Source: Norana najaformis (lineage: Eukaryota; Annelida; Clitellata; Crassiclitellata; Hormogastridae). Taken from it: a stretch of 64,000 nucleotides of DNA. Below are positions 29,301-38,398 of this stretch, in pieces. Location of the stretch: positions 18,143,775-18,207,774 of the forward strand of contig OZ029915.1 of assembly GCA_964023275.1 (NCBI GenBank), given 5' to 3'. The position numbers were made by a program, and so were the translations under genes. Positions within the stretch are counted from its first letter, which is position 1, and each line of letters begins with the position of its first letter. The notes under the pieces were generated by a model that worked only from the letters and a program-made list of their open reading frames with translations, had not been told where the DNA came from and made no database searches.

Positions 29301-32300
29301 CTTCCATGTGTTGAGATAAGGAGATGAAAATATGTTTTAAATATAATTTTCCGGTGTTTTTGTTGATTTAATGATTGAGCTGGTTTCATAAGCAGACATG
29401 CACGTGGTCGAGAGGAGTGGGACAGCGCTGCTTTGCAGAACGGCAACACCAAATGCAATGGACTGCTGCCGCTGTGGGGCCCTGAGGTCCCAGAATCAGC
29501 TTACGCTAGTTGTCTGGCCAGGTGAGAGTACACATATTATGTTATGTATGTGTCTGATTACTTCTAAAGCATCTTTAAAAACCTCACAAAGTGCTTCGTA
29601 ATAACATAACTAAAGCTTTAGCTCTTAAGAAAAGATTTTGCCAACATAGTTTGTATTTCAAGACTCTCAGAACTAAGCTAAAAGTCCTGTGCAAATCATT
29701 TTAGTTAAATGTGTGAAATTCTAAAGTATTTGTAAACATTAGAAAGATAAAATGTTGCCTTGAGGCCAATTTATTAACAGGGCTCATGCTGCATAATTTC
29801 ACTGGACTCTTGGCATTGTACCAACAGTACCAAGTTGCCACCTTGTAAATCGCTTCTATTTTCTGTTAGTCCTACATGTATACCTGTATTTACTGAACAT
29901 TCTAGACCAAAATAATTGGGAAAACCTCAAAGTTAGAAAATTTGTAAGAACTTTGGATGAATTTTTTGCAGTATTACTAAATTACACATTTGAGTGAATT
30001 TGTCTCTTAACAGACACAACACTTACCTCCAGGACTGTACGGGTGTTCGTGATGCTACCTACTCCTACACAATTCACGACTTAAAGCATCTGATGTTGAA
30101 GTTTGCTTTTGAGAAGTCATTCAGTGAGGACAGCGGTGGTGGGGGCCGTGAAAGTAATATGCAGCTGCTGCCATACGTCATGCATATGGCTCTTTACGTC
30201 ATCAACACGTATGTCCCTACTAATTTTAAAGCTTTTAAAGCTGAATAATTAACAGTGAGAAGAACTTTTAGCTGTTATTTAGTGAACTAAATGTGCTTGG
30301 TGCTAATGATATGGTCTATCAATAGATAATGCCTTCCCAACAGAAACCTATCTCTTCAGTCATCACTTTTGAGCTTGCATTGGCTGGCTGGAAAATTACT
30401 TTTGATTTAGAAAAAACTGTCAGCATAAGTTGTCTTCTTTTTAAGCTCTCCAGATTTTTGGATAGTACTTTGTTATTCTCTGTATTGTTTTCGTGCCTTG
30501 CTTGTACTTGTTAACTTTAAACAGACATTTGATTTTACAATGATATACACACAAATCCCTTAAAATTAGCAGGGTATTGACTATTGAATTAATGTAATAT
30601 ACTAGCTTTGTAGTTGTTAACTGTGGTTTACTTGCAGAACACGGGCAGCTTTGAGAGAAGAAAAGAACTTGACAAATTTTCTTAAACTGTCATCTGATAA
30701 ATGGGTGGAAAATTCCTATGAGGTAAATTTGTTACAGTAGTTGGCAGATGGCGTATCATTATCATGCGATAAGGATGGGGCCATTATGTTGTATGTTCAG
30801 AAGTTACTGTGTTATCCTGTTTTGTGGATTTGGTGATGGGTTGTGAAAAGCTTGATTTAGAGAGAATGCCAACTGTTATGCAGTGTAGAAATGATTTAGT
30901 GAGCAGAAAGGTAGGAGCTGCTTGGCATGGTTTACACTGTCAGCTGAAATATCTTCTTCCCAGAAAGGAGCTACATGTAAATGAAAACAGCGTGAAAGAA
31001 TTACAACAAGTGCTGAGCAATTGTTGCATCTCTAGATTTCAATAAATTATTCCCAATTCTTTGACTACAAAGTAGCGAATAATGCCTGACACTTTCTAAA
31101 CTATACACTGTGTCCGGAAAAATTCCAAGGCTTTACGGTAAATATGAAAATAATTAGTAAACATTAATCGATTTTTAAAATTCCAAAAACAGTTTAATCC
31201 TGAAATATTATTTGCACTATAATTGTTGTTTTGGCGTAAAAATTTTATAACAATTTTGTCTTCCTCGCTGAACGCCATTTTTCTAGCAACTTTCTTTACA
31301 AAATATAAAATTCAGATACGTCACTGTGACGTAATTTTAAACGGGGGCCGTTAATAAATTACAAAGAATTTTGTTGGTAATTATATATTTCAGGATTAAA
31401 CTATTTTTGGAATTTTAAAAATCGATTAATGTTTACTAATTATTTTCATATTTACCGTAAAGCCTTGGAATTTTTCCGGACACAGTGTATATTTTATATT
31501 TAAACTGTATATTTCTTTCTTTCTTAATTTCTTTCTTTCTCAGATTTCCTATTATTTTGATTTGCTGCAGTGTTGGATGTAACACAAATTGTATTTGAAG
31601 GATGCAGACATTTTCTTAAAGCATTCGGTTGAATTCTTTGAAGCAAGTCAGAATGTGATACAGAATTTCCTTTCTTGTTTATATGACTTTTATTTTAATA
31701 CAGTTGTCTGAACGATTTAGTAATTCTTGCTCTTAGGTTGAAGGTCCTCTGTACTGGACGATAATGGCAGTTCACATCTTTGATCATAACAATTGGAAGC
31801 AGCATAGACTGTCCTTCCTGAAGCGGCTGATAGTGCTGGGTCATGCACGCAGTGTCTCAACAGATGGTGTCACCAGGTAATTACATGTGTCAGCTGCTGA
31901 ACTTTGCTTAACTATCTTCTTTAATTATTGAACATTTTGGTTGCAGTTCAGTGGACACATTTTGGTGAATATTGTGAATACAGAAATTACGTGCAACAAA
32001 TAAGACCATATCACTGCACAAATTTTGTTCTATTATGTGAAAACAACAAAACCATTGATTGTATAAGTTTGCCACTGTATTGTCTACTTAAATATTCACT
32101 TGGTATAAACCATCTCCAGCTGTTATTTGACAAGAAGGTACATAGGCATAGCTTTGGTTGATGAAAGACTTAACCATCTGCTTTATTCTTATTTGCTTTA
32201 TTCTTTTCCGTTTTTAGTTTATCTGACAAGAATGTGAGAGAGTATTCAGCATACAAGCCATACCTGATGTTCTTTGCACTGGCAGATGCATTGCCAAACA

Positions 32301-35300
32301 TCTTCTTTAAGGTATTCTCTGAGTATTTGTTTTAATTTTTCTTTATCTTTTGAACAAACATGGAGTAAGGGCTATACCAGTGTGTGCCTGTGTTTAACTA
32401 TATACTGGTCTTGTCTCTAGTTCAGGTAGGATGCATGGGCTCAAAGATAAACAATTTCTAGTCTGCCTTCATAATTCTGGGCCATGAATGATTTTCAGGA
32501 GATATCTTGAAAGGATGCCATGGTGATCCTCTGCTACAGTATGTAGTGTACTTTTATTTTTAGAAATATTGCATCTTATTTTCAACATTTCTTTTGCAGA
32601 AGTGTAGTATGGGAAGTGAAGGAAGTTGGGCTGCATCCTTGGCAAACTATATTCGCAACAATGACCAGGGACTTCAGGAACATGCAAAGCGTGTCCTGTC
32701 CACTTTCGAAGAAGAATTGATCCCATGCGAGTCCCTCGCTGAGTTTCTTGATGCAGCTGGTGAGTACTGTAACAATAATTGTAGACTGGCTAAGGTTAAT
32801 TGTTATGATGCCAGAGACCTAGGTTCACTAGATATCCAGATACCAAGATGGCGGCTGTTTGTGTGTCTTGTTTACTTTGCATTTTGGAGTTTTATCTTAA
32901 GTCTGCTTTGGATATCGTGCATATTTGGACAGTACTTATTGACATTTCACCAAAGCCCAACTACTGTTTAGCAGGTGGACTAGTTCCCATTTGGTCAGTG
33001 TGGAGTCCCGAACTTGTGATACTGTGACAAATTCTTACTTTTATGCTGTATGGACACACTGGGTTCCTACTGCTCATGGGTAAAATGCAGAATAGGGCCT
33101 ACATACCAGTATGATGCCAAAGGCTTCCGCATCCAAGGGTAATGCGGGGACCCGCGGCCAATATCTGATGTCGGCGCAGACAAGTCCAACAATAAATGAT
33201 AAATGGATGATGTACAGAATCAAATGCTGAGACTAGAGTTAGACAGTACACAGAAAATTTTAGCTGTTAGTAGATAATAGATGAAATCTCAAAGGTCTGT
33301 TAAAAACAAAAACGTTCTCGACTTCTTGGATGATTTACAGAAGACTATTCTAGGCACGCGGGCTGACAATTCTAAAGGCACAATCACCCATTTTAGTCAT
33401 AGTTGCCAGTATATATACATTAGAAGACCCTGATGATCGTAGCCAGAGTCGAGTAGGATCATCAGATAGCAACTTAATGCTCGTTGTAAGATAGCTTGTG
33501 ACAGTTACAATTACAAGAGTAAATCTTTTGCAGAATATTGGCCCTTTACCCTTCATGAGCACACACAGCTAACCAACTTGTCCACCTAGCACAAGAGGGC
33601 TTGTGCTTACAGTATGTCGTAATATTGTGTTTTGCCTTCCTTGGCCTTGTTTGCTGGTTGGCTGGAGTCCCAGCTTTTGTCTCTCCGACGATTACCACCC
33701 AGCCCAAACAAGTCTTCTCAGCACACCAGAGAAGCCACCAACAGAAGAACCAAGAGAGACATCCCTGCACCTTTCTTTATAGCCCTGTTACTTTGCTGTG
33801 CTGCTGGCCCCCCAGCCAGTGACTCCTTGATCTTCCTCACCCTCAGCCAATTGCAGAACTTAGTTTGCCTGAATGGTTACTGGCTTCTGCCGAAGTGTAA
33901 ATGTCACATTTTCCCGTAGTGACCAATGTTCCCTCTAATTTTTTTTCGTCGTGCGCGCACTGGCCGACCGCGTGAGCAGTGACATTTGAGACTTGAGCTA
34001 TGGTCCATGTAAGAACGAATATCTTTTGGGCTTAAACTAAAAGGCTATAAATTTGCATTGTATTAAAATAAAAGATGATCAGGACAAGTTAAACTTATAT
34101 TAAGATTATCTCTAGTTTATATTTTCGATCGTCCATAGAGGACATTAAAGCAAAGACTTACTTTCGACCATTCCTATAGCCTAGTCTGCATTTGTCCGCA
34201 TTTGGCATTACCTCCCATCTCTATTGCCAACGTCCGCACTCCAATGGAGCACAAAGCACTCTTTATCTTGCAGGGCTAACTGAGCTATGTACTGTATATA
34301 GTTGGTTACTTTGAAAATACTGCAACCAGAAATGGGATGTAATTAGATCCAACGCAGTATGGACTGCTGTCGGACTGAAGTTGGTGTTTAAGGTGCAGAG
34401 TGTACTGGAATAACAAATTGGATTGGGACATCCGCATTGGGCATAGCCCTTCCCCTTGTCTGCATTTGGGTGACCTCTCCTTTTGCCCTTTTCGGGCGTC
34501 CTTAATGGTCGACCCTTTGTGCAGTTGCCAACGATCGTACATATGGTCCAGGTTGATTTCTTCCAAGGCACGTCTGTTAGGTTTAAAAAATCTGTATGGT
34601 CGCGTCCTGGAGCATCTTGAAAAGCTGACAAATCTAATTACTTCTATAACGCAGTTATCATAATCCCCAAAGAATCAGTCGATGGTCGCTTCAAATGAGA
34701 AATTGTAAGTAAAACCATAATCCATAGGAGAAGCCATGTCGAATTCCTATGGTTCAGAGCAACCAGAAGTTAGCCCAAGTGGGTAAACGAGATGAAAGAG
34801 ATGAGTCTTAGGTATGGACCTGAATGACATCAAAGAATTGACACAACGAATAAACAAATGCAGAAAATGCCGCTTATCTGTATTCCGACTTTCTGCAAGA
34901 GAGTCGAAATAAATTTTTGTGTCAGGTGTCGCTTTAAATATAATCCAACTTATATACACTCTATCGTTTATCATGGATGCAGTTGTTATATTGACATGAG
35001 CATTAGCTCTTGCGCAAAACATTTTCCCACCCACGAATAGACTACAAAGTCTCGTCACTTAGGCCTACCTACAACACACTTCGTGCATCCCAACCACCCT
35101 ATCTTCGTCAGTTATTTACAATCGAGCCACTCCATTCAACTCAATCCCCTTCTGCCCTAACACTTCTCCGCCCTCCCATCATCTCACCCTGAAAATTTAG
35201 AAATCGCTCTATAGTCATAGCTGCTCAACCACTCTGGAATAAACTCCCACCCAGAGTAACGACAGTTATCTGGCCCATCATACAAACTCACCACAAAATT

Positions 35301-36532
35301 TGTCACGATATGTAAAGCCTCCTTCAATACCACGGTTTGCGTTCTGTATCCAGTGACGGCAGTTCTGCCTCGATTTTATTCGTTTAACCATTCTGTCTTA
35401 TAACAGTTCACAAGTTGTTTTCCCAGCCAAAAATCCGCTGCCGGATACTTTTTGTCTTGACAATTTATTTAATCGCATACGGTCGATTATAAAGAGTATT
35501 GAGCTATAACGTCAAGTACAATAGTCTGCAAGAATATAAAATAAGCCTACTAGCCAACGGTTTCTGTACTATATAAACAAAGGGCTACTTACATAGCAGA
35601 CCCAGTCATACGATATATCCGCGACCAGACCAGTGGATGGAGGTATCATTCATGCTTTGCCCCTGGATCAAGCATCCCTCATAAAGAGGCTAGAGTTCAG
35701 AGTTCAAACAGCGCGCGAGCCGTGAGACTGATGACAACTAGTGACCAGCTGTTTGGCCAAATGTATTATGTGGACCAAGCGGGAAGGAATTTTCACATCA
35801 TGGGCGGCCATAGGGATTTGCAATATAGGGTATATAAAATTTCGCCATCTAAGCTAAGTGGGGCAACTATGCCAGAAACTGCAACAGTGAGCTGAATTTA
35901 ACTTTTAAGTAAACGGAACGCTGACAAAATGTGTGCGCTGACAGAGAATTGTTGTGCGCGCTCTCCTCCAAACTTGTGCATGCGCGCGCACACGCGCAGC
36001 TTAGAGGGAACATTGGTAGTGACCGTATGACCTAGACCATGCTCATTTTAAAATGAATTACAGATGAGATCCTTTACTACCAATGCCTGTTTGACTGGGT
36101 GCCAATACTCTGAATGAATGAATACAACAGCAGGACACCTTTTTATCGTCCCAATTTCATTGTATACTCATACAGTGGCCCCAATACCTGAGAAGGAGGA
36201 CTGAATTTGTCTAAACTTTCAAGAGTCCTGCCCACAGAACCTTACAGTCTCTACTCTCATCATGCTGCTACTTGCTTTCATCATGGTACTTGACTCAAAT
36301 ATTCTTGACTGAAATTTTGTTTAAACTTCCCATGAGTTACCTAAGCTGCTGAACCTTGTCAGTTTTCTGCTACTTTTGTGGAACTAGTTTATTTGGTAGG
36401 TATCTTCAGGTATGAGAAGTTTACAGAATTGTATTTTGTGAAATAACTGGATGCTGGTGTGTTTTAGGCCTGCTGGAGGATGTTCCGGAGCCAGACAGAC
36501 TGATACCAGATGTCCTTTCGTCACTGCCATAA
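2320..36532 (+). CDS. UBR4: UBR4 E3 ubiquitin-protein ligase, C-terminal 42 coding exons (partial gene)
   Basis: UBR4 (p600, fly Pushover) is a giant E3 ligase of the N-degron pathway and protein quality control. I joined 42 exons by homology and splice sites: 2320-2572, 2828-2999, 4440-4587, 4813-4898, 5248-5335, 5775-5903, 6218-6282, 6756-6995, 7969-8107, 8630-8902, 10346-10521, 11148-11253, 11851-12033, 12889-12973, 13277-13404, 15024-15147, 15464-15592, 16865-17027, 17912-18053, 18391-18472, 18802-18975, 19611-19732, 20113-20266, 20622-20749, 21127-21214, 21486-21567, 22836-22989, 24422-24544, 24668-24858, 25244-25426, 25931-26033, 26670-26798, 27197-27286, 28060-28182, 28841-28974, 29396-29521, 30014-30208, 30638-30722, 31737-31876, 32218-32311, 32600-32759, 36468-36532. 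All introns are GT-AG and the total is 5754 nt, exactly 1918 codons with TAA. The family has about 5200 residues, so roughly 37% is here. No frameshift or internal stop was seen. The start of exon 1 is the least certain boundary. Confidence 0.95.
3478..3955. mobile_element. Palindromic hAT-like non-autonomous element in UBR4 intron 2
   Basis: The left end begins GTGATGGGCACTAAC and continues with repeated AAGTAGTT and TTAACTACT blocks. The right end is the imperfect inverse, with AGTAGTTAACTACTTTT followed by CTGCTCATCAC. Ends of the GTGATGGGCA type, with reiterated AGTAGTT motifs, are familiar from hAT-type elements. The inverted repeats are degenerate, and I could not establish a clean 8-bp target duplication. 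It has no coding capacity. Confidence 0.55.
5775..8107 (+). CDS. UBR4: UBR4 exons 6-9: beta-rich segment and cysteine-rich zinc-ribbon region
   Basis: Exon 6 has [14 protein letters not shown] and GDIKRTKM, and exon 7 has [19 protein letters not shown]. Exon 8 (6756-6995) has the paired cysteines [20 protein letters not shown] and FQCHKC. Exon 9 (7969-8107) has [19 protein letters not shown] and [15 protein letters not shown]. The repeated CxxC pairs suggest zinc binding (inference from pattern). This is among the best conserved parts of UBR4 across animals and fixes the gene identity. Intron 8 (6996-7968) carries a 345-bp RTE LINE insertion in the sense orientation. Confidence 0.95.
7282..7626 (+). 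mobile_element. 5'-truncated RTE-type LINE copy (family 1) with 12-bp target-site duplication
   Basis: The insert encodes the last ~113 residues of the RTE reverse transcriptase found at 58188-60671. The shared blocks are [32 protein letters not shown] and [10 protein letters not shown], with only a few substitutions. It is flanked by the direct repeat TGGATGCTCAAA at 7270-7281 and 7627-7638. It ends in the same AAGGTGAC-type tail as the large copy. The insertion lies in UBR4 intron 8, sense to the gene. Near-identity and the intact duplication indicate a young insertion. Confidence 0.92.
8630..13404 (+). CDS. UBR4: UBR4 exons 10-15
   Basis: Exon 10 (8630-8902) begins [17 protein letters not shown], includes a low-complexity Ser/Thr linker ([18 protein letters not shown]), and ends with the conserved [17 protein letters not shown]. 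Exon 11 has [13 protein letters not shown], exon 12 [18 protein letters not shown], exon 13 [14 protein letters not shown] and [15 protein letters not shown], exon 14 [15 protein letters not shown], and exon 15 [20 protein letters not shown]. All are recognisable UBR4 blocks. Intron 13 (12034-12888) contains a degenerate LINE remnant. Confidence 0.93.
12140..12430 (+). mobile_element. LINE reverse transcriptase C-terminal remnant
   Basis: Reading the plus strand from about 12188 gives [20 protein letters not shown], then [20 protein letters not shown]. This is the pattern (RLRFFGH..RA.p..DH...l, W.RP.GRPR.tW) seen at the C-terminus of many non-LTR retrotransposon polymerases. It differs clearly from the RTE families elsewhere in the window. 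It lies in UBR4 intron 13, is 5' truncated and decayed, and has no target duplication that I could define. Confidence 0.7.
14287..14838 (+). pseudogene. Decayed copy of a widespread TE-associated invertebrate protein, in UBR4 intron 15
   Basis: The plus frame reads [20 protein letters not shown] then [13 protein letters not shown]. It jumps to [19 protein letters not shown] and VQLVNKML, meets one in-frame TAA (14569-14571), and resumes SLKIHF...[13 protein letters not shown]. These blocks match, from memory, a large family of uncharacterised invertebrate proteins with DPxEWrlFID, SLKAVLLHNGN, LGNxKAxNYxELVxxML and SDEqGERFHQD motifs. That family is repetitive and presumably transposon-borne. 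The middle of the protein is missing, so the copy is internally deleted and dead. It lies between UBR4 exons 15 and 16 on the same strand and should not be added to UBR4. Confidence 0.75.
15024..21567 (+). CDS. UBR4: UBR4 exons 16-26
   Basis: Exon 17 is strongly basic ([16 protein letters not shown]). Exon 18 ends [17 protein letters not shown]. Exon 21 (18802-18975) has [19 protein letters not shown]. Exon 22 has [14 protein letters not shown], exon 23 [19 protein letters not shown], exon 24 [20 protein letters not shown], exon 25 [19 protein letters not shown], and exon 26 (21486-21567) [16 protein letters not shown]. Exons 18-20 are more diverged from the vertebrate protein than exons 21-25. 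A short degenerate copy of the start of exon 26 lies in the intron just upstream (21407-21441). Confidence 0.94.
19085..19305 (+). repeat. tRNA-derived SINE (family A) in UBR4 intron 21
   Basis: A polymerase III promoter-like pair is visible: TTGGTTAGCATGTTGG fits the A box, and 40-odd bases on GAGGTTCAAATCCCC fits the B box. The 5' acceptor strand expected of a tRNA gene is absent. The sequence continues for about 150 bases with non-tRNA material and ends near a short CTTACTTACT tail. This is a SINE architecture rather than a tRNA gene. No second copy was seen in the window. Confidence 0.65.
21407..21441 (+). repeat. Degenerate duplicate of the start of UBR4 exon 26
   Basis: About 45-80 bases upstream of exon 26, the intron reads [13 protein letters not shown] in one frame. 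Exon 26 itself reads [12 protein letters not shown]. The nucleotide match runs over about 33 positions with one 3-base insertion. No AG acceptor and no donor frame this copy, so it is probably a non-functional relic of a local duplication. Confidence 0.55.
22836..27286 (+). CDS. UBR4: UBR4 exons 27-33
   Basis: Exon 27 (22836-22989) has [20 protein letters not shown]. Exon 28 has [20 protein letters not shown]. Exon 29 (24668-24858) has [19 protein letters not shown]. Exon 30 has [20 protein letters not shown], exon 31 [16 protein letters not shown], exon 32 [20 protein letters not shown], and exon 33 [20 protein letters not shown], a charged helix that leads into the catalytic module. Intron 27 (22990-24421) contains an L2-like LINE remnant in the sense direction. 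Confidence 0.94.
23195..24306 (+). mobile_element. L2-like LINE remnant in UBR4 intron 27
   Basis: Three consecutive plus frames hold one broken polymerase. The first gives [19 protein letters not shown] and [13 protein letters not shown]. The second gives ILYTANLLP, then [32 protein letters not shown] and [11 protein letters not shown]. The third gives [19 protein letters not shown] and [19 protein letters not shown]. The 3' end has the GCGCTTTATAAATGTCAGAT motif common at the ends of L2/CR1-like LINEs. It belongs to the same family as the minus-strand copy at 585-1545. Frameshifts make it inactive. Confidence 0.85.
28060..29521 (+). CDS. UBR4: UBR4 exons 34-36: catalytic hemi-RING zinc module
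   Basis: Exon 34 (28060-28182) ends with the Cys-rich [17 protein letters not shown]. Exon 35 (28841-28974) gives [11 protein letters not shown] and [20 protein letters not shown]. Exon 36 (29396-29521) gives [20 protein letters not shown] and [10 protein letters not shown]. From published work on UBR4 as I recall it, this region forms the C-terminal hemi-RING module that carries the ligase activity. The CCIC and H-x-x-C-H positions expected for metal binding are present, so the enzyme looks functional. Exon 36 has a partial upstream duplicate at 29139-29285. Confidence 0.93.
29139..29285 (+). repeat. Partial duplicate of UBR4 exon 36 tail plus its 5' intron sequence
   Basis: This stretch repeats 29474-29620 at an offset of 335 bases, with only about a dozen differences. 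The parent copy spans the last ~48 bases of exon 36, the donor site and about 100 bases of intron 36. In the duplicate the donor reads AG|GCAAGA instead of AG|GTGAGA, and no acceptor or 5' exon half is present. It lies in intron 35, upstream of the real exon. Splicing into it looks unlikely, though GC donors can work. Confidence 0.9.
30014..36532 (+). CDS. UBR4: UBR4 exons 37-42 and stop codon
   Basis: Exon 37 (30014-30208) has [11 protein letters not shown] and the glycine run SGGGGRESN. Exon 38 gives [20 protein letters not shown], exon 39 [16 protein letters not shown], exon 40 [20 protein letters not shown], exon 41 (32600-32759) [19 protein letters not shown] and [10 protein letters not shown], and exon 42 (36468-36532) [20 protein letters not shown] ending in TAA. 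The end matches the family C-terminus. The last intron is about 3.7 kb because a 2.09-kb hAT element sits in it. Intron 38 holds a mariner-like foldback. Confidence 0.94.
31106..31487 (-). mobile_element. Mariner-like foldback MITE with TA target duplication
   Basis: The element is 382 bp with near-perfect terminal inverted repeats of about 104 bp (31106-31209 and 31384-31487). The repeats start CACTGTGTCCGGAAAAATTC, and the element is flanked by TA on both sides, as in the Tc1/mariner superfamily. On the minus strand, an ATG at 31276-31278 opens a frame beginning [20 protein letters not shown]. That resembles, to my memory, the N-terminus of mariner-like transposases, and it runs straight into the terminal repeat. 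The element is therefore an internally deleted derivative. The unique centre has the palindrome TACGTCACTGTGACGTA near 31317. It lies in UBR4 intron 38. Confidence 0.9.
34665..34870 (+). repeat. Dispersed repeat also present at 53340-53700
   Basis: The blocks TCGATGGTCGCTTCAAATGA, GGAGAAGCCAT, ACCAGAAGTTAGCC and GGACCTGAATGACATCAAAG recur in the same order at 53340-53540. There they read TCGATGGTTGCTTCAAGTGA, GGAGAAGCCAT, ACCAGAAGTTGGCT and AGACCTGAAGGGCATCAAAG. A shorter piece of the leading block is at 42470-42500. I cannot name the family. It is carried inside the hAT element. Confidence 0.75.
35055..35340 (+). mobile_element. LINE polymerase C-terminal remnant nested in the hAT element
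   Basis: The plus strand reads [28 protein letters not shown], a stop, then [19 protein letters not shown]. The pattern PxYLrxL...a.pLWNxLP is typical of the C-terminal tail of L2/CR1/RTEX-type LINE ORF2 proteins. The in-frame stop marks decay. It sits inside the 2.09-kb hAT element, so it was inserted there or captured. Confidence 0.7.
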
Positions 36533-36840
36533 ATTCTGCCATTGACCTTATTCTGCCATTTTGCTTATTTTGCCTCTTGTGCTTTTGATGTTTGAATGTT
36601 ACATAACTAGATTCATGGTGTGATTTTAATTGTAATTGTATTGCTTCTATGCTTCATGTAGTATTTGCATATTGTGTGTTTTTGACATTTTGGGGTTTGT
36701 TCATTATTCATATTTTATTTAGAAAGTACTGGTAAATGAAAATTTAAATGTTCAGCTTATAATTGATAATCTTATGGTATTTCAACACCTGAGTGTCAAT
36801 GGTTTTAACAAGGACTGATTAATAAAGTTGTATCCTGATT
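36468..36840 (+). other. UBR4: UBR4 last exon with 3' UTR
   Basis: The coding part ends at TAA (36530-36532). The following 300 bases are AT-rich, without an open frame, and lead to a canonical poly(A) signal, so this is read as the 3' untranslated region. The exact cleavage site is not determined. Confidence 0.7.
36821..36826 (+). terminator. UBR4: AATAAA polyadenylation signal of UBR4
   Basis: A canonical AATAAA lies 289 bases after the UBR4 stop codon, followed by the T/G-rich stretch GTTGTATCCTGATTCTG and then GTCTGTCCTGTTTTCTG. This is the first good signal after the stop and the likely main site. Confidence 0.7.
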
Positions 36841-38020
36841 CTGTAAAGGTCTGTCCTGTTTTCTGTTAAACACCCTTGTACTTTGTGGTAATGATAGCTA
36901 ATGCTATGATCACACCGTAAATGTATGTTTATTATTCTAACAATTGGTTACTCTTCACAACAGGATTTTTGAAATGATAGTTCACAGACAGAAGTAAATA
37001 ATGCCATACAATGCTAGATATTTTGTGTTGTGGCATCTGGGTCTGTTTTGTCAATGTTGATTTATCCTAGCTTGTCTTGCTGCATTATGCACAGCATGTT
37101 ACCACTTTTAGGTAATGGGAAATACATTTACAGGCTAAACTTGCCAGACGGGCAAACTGTCTTTACGGCCCAACCTTTGTCTGTCACAAGTGCTGTTATT
37201 ATATCCTGTCAGATTTAGGTGTTATTGGTAACACTGATGATGCCTAAACATGATGCCATAAGTAGTAGAGTTTGCACCAGAATGAATTAAAGTTATGGTT
37301 TTAAGTTGTTAATCAGTGTTAAGTTTTCTTTCTTTATGATTTCCATCCTTTTAGTTTTAAGCTTTACCTATATTTTGGAGCTGTTTGTATTCCCTATGAC
37401 ACTGAAATTTTTGTTGCTTTAGTATATAAAGAGTGCAAATGAAATGCAGCAAGTTTTTTTTTCATTTATTATTAAAGTATTCCTGTGAACTCATAGTGTA
37501 GGTTATATTCTGTGATTTTTCACAATGTGGATAGTAGACTTGACTTGGAGATTAGTTTACACTAGATAAAGAATGATTTGAGAGGATCACCTACATTTTT
37601 AGTCATTGACTGAATGAAAAGTATGTAAGTTATGTTGTACTTCCACACCATATAAACAGAATGAATGAGGCCTTGGTGTGGAACAGTGGTAGGCAAGGAT
37701 GCTTATCCAGGCTGTGTTCACTTGAGTGCTTCCAAAAAGGAAAGTTGGTGTAAAGTGTGAGCACACAAAACTGCGCAAATTCATTTATTTCTTTCCTACA
37801 TGATAATTAATTTAAAAGATAAACTTGTAGAAATTTGTAAGAAAAACATTAAAAATCTAGTTTAAAAAACTGACAATGTTGCCATGCTTCGAAAGATGAA
37901 TCATAACAAAGAGTAAAATTTTTCTTCAAGCCTACATTCGATTAACATCGGCCACTCCAGATGGCAACTACCTACTGCAGTCTAAATAGGTTAATGCTAC
38001 ATGTTATTAATAAATGTAAG
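36841..38020. other. AT-rich spacer between UBR4 and the repeat cluster
   Basis: I see no gene, RNA or defined transposon here. Short open frames at 37030-37218 (+) and 37599-37784 (-) have no recognised similarity and are probably chance. Confidence 0.5.
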
Positions 38021-38026
38021 CTCGAG

Positions 38027-38310
38027 AGTATTTTTCCATTAATGTAGAGAACTGGCGAGGTTCTAAATGATCTTAATCATAAGCTCAAGATTTCTACATT
38101 ATGTATATTTGTTATATTCTGCTACTGTAAAAGTATTTTCCCATTGATGTAGAGAACTGGTGCCTAAAGGACCTTAATCGTAAGCTTGAGATTTCTACAG
38201 CGCCGAGCAAAAGGTAAGTTGCAGGAACCAGCTTATTCACAGGCGCTCAGACAAAACGAAATTGATAAGCAGCATGGTTTTCGGTTCCAGGTCAAGATCC
38301 AGGAGGCAAA
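38027..38310 (-). repeat. Unnamed dispersed repeat (family B), copy 1, with internal tandem duplication
   Basis: On the minus strand this reads CTGTGAATAAGCTGGTTCCT, then GCAACTTA, then GCTGTAGAAATCTCAAGC. The same order occurs on the plus strand at 40590-40800 and 56840-56985. A block of about 70 bases starting AGTATTTT(T/C)CCATT(A/G)ATG is present twice, at 38027-38098 and 38132-38199. There is no coding capacity. Confidence 0.75.
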
Positions 38311-38398
38311 CAATTGGATGACTACAATGATGTGGTTGAAAATGTTACAGCACTTCAAGCATTAAATGTCTTGATTGCCACCAGCGAGACACAAGGGT

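Larger units (their letters stand above)
33924..36015. mobile_element. Non-autonomous hAT element, 2.09 kb, perfect 8-bp target duplication
   Basis: The ends are a perfect 15-bp inverted repeat, CAATGTTCCCTCTAA. The direct repeat GTAGTGAC flanks it at 33916-33923 and 36016-36023. Eight-base duplications and CA-starting ends of this CA(A/G)TGTTCCCTCTAA type are characteristic of the hAT superfamily. GC-rich GTGCGCGCAC-like stretches follow both ends. Inside are foreign repeat pieces (about 34665-34870 and 35055-35340) but no recognisable hAT transposase. It occupies most of the last UBR4 intron. Confidence 0.93.
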
